A DNA stretch of 64,000 nucleotides from Pseudomonas cremoricolorata. Lineage in GTDB: Bacteria > Pseudomonadota > Gammaproteobacteria > Pseudomonadales > Pseudomonadaceae. Below the pieces are notes generated by a model that was not told the origin of the DNA, ran no database searches, and saw only the letters and a list, made by a program, of their open reading frames with translations. Positions 56,277 to 64,000 of this stretch are shown here, one piece after another (the first letter of the stretch is position 1; each line of letters opens with the position of its first letter). Position numbers and translations under genes: made by a program. Where the stretch lies: positions 4,278,001 through 4,342,000 of the forward strand of contig NZ_CP009455.1 in the NCBI RefSeq assembly GCF_000759535.1, written 5' to 3'.

Positions 56277-56280
56277 GGGC

Positions 56281-56329
56281 AGCTGCAAGCTGCAAGCTGC
56301 AAGCTGCAAGCTGCAAGCTGCAAGCTGCA
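56281..56329. repeat. Seven tandem copies of AGCTGCA
   Basis: A perfect 7-bp unit, AGCTGCA, is repeated seven times directly after the helicase stop codon (at 56274-56276). Each unit is built of overlapping palindromes (AGCT, TGCA). Such short tandem repeats vary in copy number by slippage. It lies between convergent genes and is outside coding sequence. Confidence 0.95.
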
Positions 56330-56370
56330 AGTCAGAGCCTAACCTGAGCTTGCTGCTTATGGCTCGCCGC

Positions 56371-57372
56371 TCACTGCGCGCGGCGCAGTGCCTCCAACGC
56401 CTGGAGCCAGCGGGGCTGTTCGCGGTAGTCGGTGCGGGGGAATCCGCGACCGCGCATGCTGGCGATGCGGGGTGAGGGCTGTACCTGCAGGCGCTGGGCG
56501 GCGCTCAGGGCCAGTTCGGCGGCGGCGCGGTCATTGCAGACCAGCCCCATGTCGCACCCGGCGCTCAAGGCGGCTTCGATCCGACTGGCGGCATCGCCCG
56601 CCACATGGGCACCGGCCATCGACAGGTCATCGCTGAAAATCACTCCAGTGAAGCCCAGCTCGCCGCGCAGGATGTCCTGCAGCCAACGCCGCGAGAATCC
56701 GGCCGGCTGATTGTCCACCTGGGGATAGATGACATGCGCCGGCATCACGGCGGCCAGCTGTCCGCTCAGGTGCTTGAACGGCAGCAGATCGGCCTGGCGC
56801 AGTTGCTCGAGGCTGCGCTCGTCGGTAGGAATGGCGACATGCGAGTCGGCCTCGGCCCAGCCATGGCCAGGGAAATGCTTGCCACAGGCAGCCATCCCGG
56901 CAGCGTTCATGCCGCGGATGAAAGCACCGGCCAGGGCGGTGGCGCGCTGCGGATCACCCTCGAAGGCGCGGGTGCCGACCACGGCACTGCGTTGGTGATC
57001 GAGGTCCAGAACCGGCGCGAAGCTCAGGTCCAGCCCCACCGCCAGCACTTCGGTGGCCATCAGCCAGCCGCACTGCTCGGCCAGGTACTCGGCGTTGTCG
57101 TACTCGGCCAGGCTGCGCATGGCCGGCAGGCGCACGAAGCCCTGGCGCAGGCGCTGCACCCGGCCGCCTTCCTGATCCACCGCCAGAATCAGGTCGGGGC
57201 GGATGGCGCGAATCGACGCGCACAACTCACGCACCTGACGCGGGCTGTCGATGTTGCGGGCGAAGATGATCAGGCCGGCCACTTGCGGCTGACGAAGCAG
57301 GTGGCGGTCTTCGGCGGTCAGCCACAGGCCGTCGATATCCACCATCAGGGAGCCTTGCAGGCAGGCAGTCAT
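56371..57372 (-). CDS. nagZ: Beta-N-acetylhexosaminidase
   Basis: 333-aa cytosolic glycoside hydrolase family 3 enzyme that removes N-acetylglucosamine from peptidoglycan fragments during recycling and so feeds AmpC induction. Active-site motifs are visible: DQEGGRVQRL, GKHFPGHG (GH3 signature), and the catalytic aspartate in VIFSDDLSMAGA. The ATG at 57372 (MTACLQGSLMVDI) has AAGGA six bases upstream; it lies 39 bp after psrA. Confidence 0.95.
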   Translation of the reverse strand: MTACLQGSLMVDIDGLWLTAEDRHLLRQPQVAGLIIFARNIDSPRQVRELCASIRAIRPDLILAVDQEGGRVQRLRQGFVRLPAMRSLAEYDNAEYLAEQCGWLMATEVLAVGLDLSFAPVLDLDHQRSAVVGTRAFEGDPQRATALAGAFIRGMNAAGMAACGKHFPGHGWAEADSHVAIPTDERSLEQLRQADLLPFKHLSGQLAAVMPAHVIYPQVDNQPAGFSRRWLQDILRGELGFTGVIFSDDLSMAGAHVAGDAASRIEAALSAGCDMGLVCNDRAAAELALSAAQRLQVQPSPRIASMRGRGFPRTDYREQPRWLQALEALRRAQ

Positions 57373-57411
57373 AGGAAATCCTTGAAGACAGGAAGAATTG
57401 AAACGCAAGGT

Positions 57412-58125
57412 CTACGCCTTGGCTGGCGCAGGCGGGTTGACCGGTTTGCTGCGTGGGCGCAATTGCGCGTCGGCCATGGCGGCATCGCTGACGGCGGTAT
57501 CGGCGCGCATGCCGGCAGCGAGGAACGGCACCATCAGGCGCATCACCTGCTCGATCGAGGTATTGATGCCGAAATCGTTCTCGGCGATGGCGCGCAGAGC
57601 CTTGATTCCGGACATGCTGAACGCGGCGGCGCCGAGCATGAAATGCACGCGCCAGAACAGCTCCAGTGGCGGAATACGGGGCGCGGCTTCGTTGACCAAC
57701 AGCATGTAACGGCGGAACACCTTGCCGTACATGTCTTCCAGGTAACGTCGCAGGTGACCTTGGCTCTCGCTGAACGCAAGGCCCAGCAGGCGCATGAAGA
57801 TGGAGAGGTCGTTGTTGCTGCGAGGCTGTACCGCCAGGGCCTGGTCGACCAGCATTTCCAGCAGCTCTTCGAGGCTCGGCTTGAGCTCGGGGCGCGCCTG
57901 GCGCCGCTCCAGCTCACGTTCCAAGCTTGCGCAGAACGGCCCGAGAAAACGCGAGAAGACCGCCTGGATCAGCGCTTTCTTCGAGCCGAAGTGGTAATTT
58001 ACCGCCGCCAGGTTGACCCCGGCCTTGCTGGTAATCAGCCGCAGCGAGGTTTCTGCAAAGCCTCGTTCCGCGAACAGCTGCTCGGCAGCGTCGAGAATGC
58101 GTTCAACGGTTTCGGATTGGGCCAT
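57412..58125 (-). CDS. psrA: TetR-family fatty-acid regulator PsrA
   Basis: 237-aa TetR-type protein. The N-terminal helix-turn-helix spans about residues 8-54 (AETSLRLITSKAGVNLAAVN followed by YHFGSKKALIQ); the long helical C terminus binds long-chain fatty acids in PsrA. PsrA activates rpoS and represses beta-oxidation genes and itself. The neighbours nagZ, lexA and sulA match the order known from P. aeruginosa. Two PsrA-type operators stand 22 to 48 bases before the start. ATG 58125 (MAQSETVERIL) is used. Confidence 0.93.
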   Translation of the reverse strand: MAQSETVERILDAAEQLFAERGFAETSLRLITSKAGVNLAAVNYHFGSKKALIQAVFSRFLGPFCASLERELERRQARPELKPSLEELLEMLVDQALAVQPRSNNDLSIFMRLLGLAFSESQGHLRRYLEDMYGKVFRRYMLLVNEAAPRIPPLELFWRVHFMLGAAAFSMSGIKALRAIAENDFGINTSIEQVMRLMVPFLAAGMRADTAVSDAAMADAQLRPRSKPVNPPAPAKA

Positions 58126-58146
58126 TACCTGATTCCACTCGCCAGA

Positions 58147-58173
58147 CAAACAGTTGTTTGAAACATACGTTTC
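58147..58173. promoter_or_regulatory. Two overlapping PsrA operators
   Basis: CAAAC-AGTT-GTTTG (58147-58160) and GAAAC-ATAC-GTTTC (58160-58173) both fit the PsrA half-site pattern (G/C)AAAC-N2-4-GTTT(G/C), and share one base. They stand directly before psrA, so strong autoregulation is expected. Confidence 0.85.
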
Positions 58174-58326
58174 AGTCTACCGCCTGTCAAGGATCGGTGA
58201 CTGACCGGTCGTTATCTGACACCCCTTTCGAGGCCTGGCTCGCTAACCTGTACGCCTGCTTGTCCCTCGGCCTCACAGCGCATCGTGCCATGCCGATGGC
58301 ACAGGACGCTTGCAGCCGCCCAACTA

Positions 58327-58342
58327 CTGTATATAATCCCAG
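58327..58342. promoter_or_regulatory. SOS box 1 of lexA
   Basis: CTGTATATAATCCCAG fits CTG-N10-CAG with the typical TATATA core of LexA sites. It lies 30 bases before the lexA start codon. Confidence 0.9.
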
Positions 58343-58345
58343 TCA

Positions 58346-58361
58346 CTGGATAAAAAGACAG
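58346..58361. promoter_or_regulatory. SOS box 2 of lexA
   Basis: CTGGATAAAAAGACAG, a second CTG-N10-CAG site four bases after the first, ends ten bases before the lexA start. It is less symmetrical than box 1. Paired boxes allow tight LexA autorepression. Confidence 0.8.
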
Positions 58362-58371
58362 AGCGCCCGCC

Positions 58372-58980
58372 ATGTTGAAACTGACGCCACGCCAAGCCGA
58401 GATCCTCGCCTTCATCAAACGCTGCCTCGAAGACAATGGCTTTCCCCCTACCCGCGCTGAAATCGCCCAGGAGCTGGGGTTCAAGTCGCCGAATGCGGCT
58501 GAAGAACATCTCAAGGCCCTGGCCCGCAAGGGCGCCATCGAAATGACCCCGGGCGCATCCCGCGGCATTCGCATTCCTGGCCTTGAGGCCAAGCCTGAAG
58601 ACTCCAGCCTGCCGATCGTCGGCCGGGTCGCCGCCGGCGCGCCGATTCTCGCCGAACAGCATATCGAGCAATCCTGCAACATCAGCCCCGACTTCTTCAA
58701 TCCGCGTGCCGATTATCTGCTGCGGGTGCACGGTACCAGCATGAAGGACATCGGCATTTTCGATGGTGACCTGCTCGCCGTGCACACCTGCCGTGAGGCC
58801 CGCAACGGCCAGATTGTCGTCGCGCGTATCGGCGACGAAGTCACGGTCAAGCGCTTCAAGCGCGAAGGCAGCAAGGTCTGGCTGATTGCAGAAAACCCTG
58901 AATTTGCGCCCATCGAGGTCGACCTGAAGGATCAGGAACTGGTCATCGAAGGCCTGAGTGTTGGCGTGATTCGCCGCTGA
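58372..58980 (+). CDS. lexA: SOS repressor LexA
   Basis: 202-aa repressor-protease. The winged helix covers about residues 1-66 ([20 protein letters not shown]). Self-cleavage is between Ala88 and Gly89 in VGRVAAGAP; the catalytic dyad is Ser123 (GTSMKD) and Lys160 (VTVKRF). RecA filaments trigger cleavage on DNA damage. It is preceded by two SOS boxes and followed after 14 bases by sulA. Confidence 0.97.
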   Translation: MLKLTPRQAEILAFIKRCLEDNGFPPTRAEIAQELGFKSPNAAEEHLKALARKGAIEMTPGASRGIRIPGLEAKPEDSSLPIVGRVAAGAPILAEQHIEQSCNISPDFFNPRADYLLRVHGTSMKDIGIFDGDLLAVHTCREARNGQIVVARIGDEVTVKRFKREGSKVWLIAENPEFAPIEVDLKDQELVIEGLSVGVIRR

Positions 58981-58994
58981 TCGAGGAACCCCTG

Positions 58995-59471
58995 ATGCAG
59001 ACATCCACCCACGCACCCGAGCACAGCCAGTTGTCACTGTTCGAAGCCTTTCTGGCCCAGCCCGTGCTGCCCGGCCTCAAGGTCCGCGAACCGGCCGGAG
59101 AGTACTTCGAGCCCGACCTGTTCAGCGAGCTGACCCTGCGCGGTGCGTCGGGCCCCTGCCACAGCCTGTTGGCCCCGGTACTCAGAGAGCTCAGCGAAGA
59201 AGATGACACCCGCTGGCTGACCCTCATCGCGCCTCCTGCCAGCCTGACTCAGGCCTGGCTGCGCCATGCCGGGCTTAACCGTGAACGCATCCTGCTGCTG
59301 CAACCACGCACCGGTCAAAGCGCCCTGCACCTGGCCGCAGAAGCGCTGCGCCTGGGCCGTAGCCACACTGTGGTCAGCTGGCTTGGCAGCCTCAATGCCT
59401 CTGCCCGCCAACTGCTGATCCGCTCTGCCAGTGCCGGAAACGCACAAAGCCTGAACATCCGCATCGGCTGA
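58995..59471 (+). CDS. sulA: SOS cell-division inhibitor SulA
   Basis: 158-aa protein that binds FtsZ and stops division in the SOS response. RecA-like fold segments WLTLIAPPASLTQAWLRHAG and SHTVVSWLGSLNASARQLL match the family. It lies in an operon with lexA, as in other Pseudomonas. Its last codons form one arm of the terminator-like hairpin at 59446-59483. Confidence 0.92.
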   Translation: MQTSTHAPEHSQLSLFEAFLAQPVLPGLKVREPAGEYFEPDLFSELTLRGASGPCHSLLAPVLRELSEEDDTRWLTLIAPPASLTQAWLRHAGLNRERILLLQPRTGQSALHLAAEALRLGRSHTVVSWLGSLNASARQLLIRSASAGNAQSLNIRIG

Positions 59472-59483
59472 TGTCCAGGCTTT
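59446..59483 (+). terminator. Terminator-like hairpin at the sulA end
   Basis: AAAGCCTGAACAT and ATGTCCAGGCTTT pair with one mismatch. The left arm is inside the last sulA codons. A short T stretch follows. Confidence 0.5.
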
Positions 59484-59534
59484 GCCTGTATCGCTGAATG
59501 AATCACCTTCCAACCCCTTGAGCGCCACGCACGA

Positions 59535-59768
59535 TCAGTGCAGTACGCGGGGGCCTTCTTCGCGCTCGAGTTCGCCTTCGACCAAACGGCCAGCCATCTG
59601 CACGCCCACGCTGAGCATGGCTTTGGCGACTTCGACGTGCTGTCCTTGCAGAAATACCTTGGCGTCTTCAGAGAAACTCAAGGTCACCAATGACCCTTCA
59701 TCTTCGGCGCGGCGTAGCTCGATGCGGCCATCCGGCAACTCGACAATTTCAAGAAACGACGTTGACAT
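59535..59768 (-). CDS. Conserved hypothetical protein, 77 aa
   Basis: The acidic soluble protein begins MSTSFLEIVELPDGRIELRR and has a helical C terminus (VEVAKAMLSVGVQMAGRLVE). Its place between sulA and the DUF6586-type gene matches the gene order in P. aeruginosa, which supports it being real. Function unknown. The ATG at 59768 is used; a longer frame upstream is not needed. Confidence 0.8.
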   Translation of the reverse strand: MSTSFLEIVELPDGRIELRRAEDEGSLVTLSFSEDAKVFLQGQHVEVAKAMLSVGVQMAGRLVEGELEREEGPRVLH

Positions 59769-59818
59769 AAAGGGCTGTTCTCCACTAAAGGCGTGCATTG
59801 TAACAGCCACTGCCGGGA

Positions 59819-60337
59819 TCAGCACTCACTCAACGCGTCACGAAAACGTCGCACAACGTCCTTGAGCTGGCTGCGCCATTCCTGCAATTGCTCATGGCGA
59901 AGCGTTGGCGACTCTGGCTCATCCAGGTTCACGGCCTGGATCAGCGGCTGGGTAACGTCACCCTTGGCGACTTTCACCGCGACCGGCGGTCGGAACAAAT
60001 CTTCATAAGCATTGAGCAAACGCGCCAGCCAGGTTTCCCGCTGCGCGGCCAGTTCGAGCATTTCGGCCATTTCCGGGATGCGCAGTTCGCGCAGCGCCGA
60101 GTCGTTCAACAACGCACGGGCATCGCGACCGCCCTCCTCCAGGCGATAAAAGCCTGCAATCTCGTGACACAACCCCAGCAGTGCGCCGTACAGGTGAAAC
60201 ACAGCCGCCTCGCGCTCCGCCTGAACCAGGCCCTGGGCATTGAGCGCGCGGCTCTGCTGCGCCTTGGCCATCGATTCCAGCGCCAGGCCGGCGAAGAACA
60301 GTTTCTGATTGGTACGGGTGTAGCGTTCCTGGGCCAT
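59819..60337 (-). CDS. DUF6586-type hypothetical protein
   Basis: 172-aa helical protein beginning MAQERYTRTNQKLFFAGLAL. It has a conserved middle part (YGALLGLCHEIAGFYRL) and ends in a helix with QEWRSQLKDVVRRFRDAL. The position between sulA and topA is conserved in Pseudomonas. No known function. The ATG at 60337 is chosen for the conserved N terminus. Confidence 0.8.
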   Translation of the reverse strand: MAQERYTRTNQKLFFAGLALESMAKAQQSRALNAQGLVQAEREAAVFHLYGALLGLCHEIAGFYRLEEGGRDARALLNDSALRELRIPEMAEMLELAAQRETWLARLLNAYEDLFRPPVAVKVAKGDVTQPLIQAVNLDEPESPTLRHEQLQEWRSQLKDVVRRFRDALSEC

Positions 60338-60413
60338 GGACGGGATTCCCTGAATGGATAAGGTCAGAGCCGCAGTGTCAGCGACATCGCCAGGCGGCGG
60401 CAAGCGCAAACGC

Positions 60414-60449
60414 ATCGGGGGCAAGCAGGTTTCCCCGCTTGCCCCCGAT
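60414..60449 (-). terminator. Hairpin after topA
   Basis: ATCGGGGGCAAGC and GCTTGCCCCCGAT are perfect 13-base complements around a ten-base loop, 20 bases after the topA stop. There is no T run, so its effect is inferred. Confidence 0.55.
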
Positions 60450-60468
60450 TGGACTGCTCAGCTCACGC

Positions 60469-63078
60469 TCAGCGTTTGTCTTCGACCTTCCACGTCTTGC
60501 CGTCGTAGAAGGCCTTCCAGCCCGTGGGTTTGCCCTCGACCTCGGTCTGCACGTATTGCTCCTTGGTCTTGCGGCTGTAGCGAATCACACTCGGACGACC
60601 TTCCGGATCGTGCTGCGGTGCATCACAGAGGAAGTGGTACTTGGCATCGATTTCAGCCTTGTGCGGCACGATCTCCTTGACCAGCGGCGCACGGGTCTCG
60701 CGGTTCTTGGGGAACTGACTGGCCGCCAGGAACAGCCCGGATGCACCGTCACGCAGTACGTAGGTGTCGTCGACCTTCTCGCACTTGAGCTCAGGCATCT
60801 CCACCTTGTCCATCTTCGGCGGCGCCGCTTCGCCGCTCTTGAGCAGCTTGCGGGTGTTCTTGCACGCAGGGTTGGTGCAACCGAAGAACTTGCCGAAGCG
60901 GCCAGTCTTGAGCTGCATCTCACTGCCGCACTTGTCGCATTCCAGGCTCGGGCCTTCGTAGCCCTTGATGCGGTAGCTGCCTTCCTCGATCTCGTAGCCT
61001 GGGCAATCCGGGTTGTTGCCGCAGATATGCAGCTTGTGCTTCTCGTCGAGCAGGTACGCATCCATGGCCGTGGCACAGATTGGGCAACGGTGCTTGGCGC
61101 GCAGCACCCGCGACTCGGACTCGCCCTCGTCGTCGGCAGCGATCTCGTCGCCCGGCACTAGGTTGACCGTGGCCTTGCAACGCTCCTTGGGCGGCAGGCT
61201 GTAGCCCGAGCAACCGAGGAACACACCGGTGGACGCGGTGCGGATCATCATCGGCCGACCGCATTCCTTGCAGGCAATGTTGGTCAGGGTTGGCTGGTTG
61301 GCACGCATGCCGTTTTCGTTGGCTTCAGCGGTCAGCAGCTTCTGGCTGAAGTCGCCATAGAATTCGTCGAGGACGTTCTTCCAGTCGCGTTCGCCGTGGG
61401 CGACGTCATCGAGGTTCTCTTCCATGCCGGCGGTGAAGCCGTAGTCCATCAGGTTGGAGAAGCTTTCCGAGAGACGCTCGGTGACGATGTCGCCCATCTT
61501 CTCGGAATAGAAGCGGCGATTGTGCAGGGTCACGTAACCGCGGTCCTGGATGGTGGAAATGATCGCCGCATAGGTCGAAGGACGACCGATACCGCGTTTT
61601 TCCATTTCCTTGACCAGGCTGGCTTCGGTGAAGCGCGCCGGCGGCTTGGTGAAATGCTGGCTGGGGTCGAGTTCGAGCAGCTTCAGCGCCTCGCCCTGGG
61701 CCATTTCCGGCAGCACGTCGTCTTCGCCAGGCTTGCTCTGTTGCGGCAACACACGGGTGTAACCATCGAACTTGAGGATGCGGCCCTTGGCCCGCAGCTC
61801 GAAGTCGCCGGCCACCGCGGTGATGCTGGTGGACAGGTACTGCGCCGGTGGCATCTGGCAGGCCAGGAACTGGCGCCAGATCAGCTCGTACAGGCGCTCG
61901 GCATCACGCTCCATGCCACTGAGCTTGCTTGGGTGGGTATTGACCTCGGACGGACGAATCGCTTCGTGCGCCTCCTGGGCACCCTGCTTGCTGCCATAGA
62001 CGATCGGCGCTGCGGGCAGGTACTGACTGCCAAATTCGCGCTCGATATAGCTGCGGGCCATTTCCACGGCATCGGTCGACAGGTTGGTCGAGTCGGTACG
62101 CATGTAGGTGATGTAGCCGGCCTCATACAAGCGCTGGGCCATCATCATGGTCTTCTTCACGCCGAAGCCCAGACGGTTGCTGGCGGCCTGCTGCAGGGTC
62201 GAGGTGATGAATGGCGCCGACGGCTTGCTGCTGGTCGGGCGGTCTTCGCGCTTGCTGACGCTGTAGCTGGAGACCTTGAGGGCGTCCAGGGCGGCCATGG
62301 CCTGGGCCTGGTTCAGCGGCTTGAAGGCCTCGCCGTTGTGCCGCGCCACTTCGAAGCGCACCTTGGCGTTCTTGGCGCTGCTCAGATCGGCGTGGATTTC
62401 CCAGTATTCCTCAGGGTTGAATGCGCGGATTTCCCGCTCACGCTCGACCACCAGCTTGACCGCCACCGACTGCACACGCCCGGCCGAGAGGCCGCGGGCG
62501 ATCTTGGCCCACAGCAGCGGCGAGACCATGTAGCCCACCACGCGATCGAGGAAGCGCCGCGCCTGCTGGGCATTGACGCGGTCGATGTCGAGTTCGCCCG
62601 GTTGCGAGAACGCTTCCTGAATGGCTTTCTGGGTGATTTCGTTGAACACCACGCGCTTGTAGCGGGTGTCATCGCCGCCGATGGCCTCGCGCAGGTGCCA
62701 GGCGATGGCCTCCCCCTCGCGGTCCAAGTCGGTTGCGAGATAGATGGTGTCGGCATCCTTGGCCAGACGACGCAGTTCGTCGATGACCTTTTCCTTGCCG
62801 GGAAGGATTTCGTACTTGGCCTTCCAGCCCGATTCGGGGTCGACGCCCATGCGCGCCACCAGCTGGCGACGGGCCTTTTCCTTCGGCGTGAGTACCGGTG
62901 CGTCGGGCGCGGCCTTGCCGCGTTTGGCGGCCGGCTCCTTGGAGGCGCTAGCCGAACCGCTGGTGGGGAGGTCGCGGATATGGCCGATACTCGACTTCAC
63001 CACGTACTGGCTGCCCAGGTACTTGTTGATGGTCTTGGCCTTGGCCGGGGATTCCACAATGACCAGCGATTTGCCCAT
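60469..63078 (-). CDS. topA: DNA topoisomerase I
   Basis: 869-aa type IA topoisomerase that relaxes negative supercoils. The Toprim domain opens with [20 protein letters not shown] and holds [17 protein letters not shown]. The catalytic tyrosine is in [12 protein letters not shown]. The C terminus has topoisomerase zinc fingers ([41 protein letters not shown]) and a basic extension. The strong promoter with TATATA at -10 is consistent with supercoiling-sensitive control. Confidence 0.97.
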   Translation of the reverse strand: MGKSLVIVESPAKAKTINKYLGSQYVVKSSIGHIRDLPTSGSASASKEPAAKRGKAAPDAPVLTPKEKARRQLVARMGVDPESGWKAKYEILPGKEKVIDELRRLAKDADTIYLATDLDREGEAIAWHLREAIGGDDTRYKRVVFNEITQKAIQEAFSQPGELDIDRVNAQQARRFLDRVVGYMVSPLLWAKIARGLSAGRVQSVAVKLVVEREREIRAFNPEEYWEIHADLSSAKNAKVRFEVARHNGEAFKPLNQAQAMAALDALKVSSYSVSKREDRPTSSKPSAPFITSTLQQAASNRLGFGVKKTMMMAQRLYEAGYITYMRTDSTNLSTDAVEMARSYIEREFGSQYLPAAPIVYGSKQGAQEAHEAIRPSEVNTHPSKLSGMERDAERLYELIWRQFLACQMPPAQYLSTSITAVAGDFELRAKGRILKFDGYTRVLPQQSKPGEDDVLPEMAQGEALKLLELDPSQHFTKPPARFTEASLVKEMEKRGIGRPSTYAAIISTIQDRGYVTLHNRRFYSEKMGDIVTERLSESFSNLMDYGFTAGMEENLDDVAHGERDWKNVLDEFYGDFSQKLLTAEANENGMRANQPTLTNIACKECGRPMMIRTASTGVFLGCSGYSLPPKERCKATVNLVPGDEIAADDEGESESRVLRAKHRCPICATAMDAYLLDEKHKLHICGNNPDCPGYEIEEGSYRIKGYEGPSLECDKCGSEMQLKTGRFGKFFGCTNPACKNTRKLLKSGEAAPPKMDKVEMPELKCEKVDDTYVLRDGASGLFLAASQFPKNRETRAPLVKEIVPHKAEIDAKYHFLCDAPQHDPEGRPSVIRYSRKTKEQYVQTEVEGKPTGWKAFYDGKTWKVEDKR

Positions 63079-63139
63079 GGATCGGAATATTCCTGAATCT
63101 GAAGATGAAAAACGCGCCAGGTGCCGGACGCGGCACCGC

Positions 63140-63168
63140 TATATATAGTGGCGACAGAGTGAGGTCAA
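63140..63168 (-). promoter_or_regulatory. topA promoter
   Basis: On the minus strand TTGACC (63168-63163), a 17-base spacer and TATATA (63145-63140) form a near-consensus sigma70 promoter about 60 bases before the topA start codon. Confidence 0.75.
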
Positions 63169-63178
63169 GCGCAGTCGT

Positions 63179-63430
63179 CTAGGCCTCGGTCGCAGGCGGC
63201 AGGTCAAAACGCCCTGCTTCAGCGGTCAGCAGAGCAAAGCGCGGCACCTGCTCACCGTCAACCTCGACGGTCTCGAGAAACATCGCGAGCGGCCGCACCC
63301 ACAGGCCGAAATCGCCATACAGGCACTGGTAGACGACCACCCACTCTTCGTTCTCCGAATGCCTTGCGGTGCCGAATACGCGGTACTCAGGCCCTTTGTA
63401 ATGACGGTAAATGCCTGGTTGTACCTGCAT
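63179..63430 (-). CDS. DUF1653 protein
   Basis: 83-aa protein of the DUF1653 family, seen in PGIYRHYKGPEYRVFGTARH, WVVVYQCLYGDFGLWVRPL and FLETVEVDG. It has no known function; members are small beta-rich cytosolic proteins. The ATG at 63430 follows a good AGGAG (GCAGGAGTG). It lies between topA and fadA on the same strand, but a terminator separates it from fadA. Confidence 0.87.
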   Translation of the reverse strand: MQVQPGIYRHYKGPEYRVFGTARHSENEEWVVVYQCLYGDFGLWVRPLAMFLETVEVDGEQVPRFALLTAEAGRFDLPPATEA

Positions 63431-63454
63431 GTGACACTCCTGCTGAAACTGCGT

Positions 63455-63485
63455 GAAAAACAAAAACCGGGGCACTAGGCCCCGG
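63455..63485 (-). terminator. Intrinsic terminator of fadA
   Basis: On the minus strand CCGGGGC-CTAGT-GCCCCGG is followed by TTTTTGTTTTT, a classical Rho-independent terminator 21 bases after the fadA stop codon. Confidence 0.93.
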
Positions 63486-63505
63486 CTGCTGTGACAACGA
63501 CGCGA

Positions 63506-64000
<495 letters not shown>

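Noticed and set aside
56281..56329. Heptamer array considered as CRISPR
   Set aside because: The units are contiguous with no spacers and only 7 bp long; no cas gene is present.

Overview
The window is chromosomal DNA of high GC content, and it points to a Pseudomonas of the P. putida group. The evidence is a fused nuoCD inside a 13-gene nuo operon, the psrA-lexA-sulA-topA-fadA block, a 487-residue GAPDH, sthA, lolCDE, and protein sequences close to those remembered from P. putida. Coding is dense. There is no rRNA, no CRISPR array and no insertion sequence with a transposase.

Layout: 1-2906 holds a small hypothetical gene, a SulP transporter and a secreted secretin-like protein. 2907-4763 holds aceA (isocitrate lyase) behind a long leader with an inverted repeat resembling an RccR operator. 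4891-5374 is the control region before nuo, with a candidate 54-codon ORF, a near-perfect Fur box and nested inverted repeats. 5375-20355 is nuoABCDEFGHIJKLMN (NADH dehydrogenase I), closed by a strong terminator. 20415-22305 is a small phage-derived island: an Ogr/Delta zinc finger, a CI-like repressor, a holin-like protein, a GpL-like head completion protein and a LuxR solo reduced to its DNA-binding domain. 22530-28170 holds a TonB-dependent receptor, an AI-2E family transporter, a U32 peptidase-like tRNA hydroxylation protein, a DUF411 protein and a YqaA-like membrane protein. 28178-31199 has two AFG1/ZapE-type ATPases flanking tRNA-Gln(TTG) and a YdcH-like gene. 31263-37769 holds a LysR regulator, an HPP-CBS membrane protein, a PepSY/two-component operon, queD, a hypothetical gene and a DUF1289 gene.

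37919-38056 is a conspicuous structured element in the acnB leader, followed by acnB. 40889-45564 holds lolCDE (minus strand), a PilZ protein and a glycerophosphodiesterase. 45607-48759 holds sthA and gap (both minus). 48923-56276 holds mfd, broken by a one-base insertion near 50511, then csiV and a SWIM-SNF2 helicase, probably one transcription unit. 56371-64000 holds nagZ, psrA with two overlapping operators, lexA with two SOS boxes, sulA, two small conserved genes, topA, a DUF1653 gene and the 3' end of fadA.

Functional links: aceA, acnB, the nuo complex, sthA, gap and fadA form a central carbon and redox set. lexA, sulA, mfd and topA handle DNA damage, repair and topology. psrA and fadA lie close together, in keeping with PsrA as a fatty-acid-responsive regulator. 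The most notable unexplained signals are the acnB leader element, the Fur box with small ORF upstream of nuo, the phage/LuxR island and the mfd frameshift.
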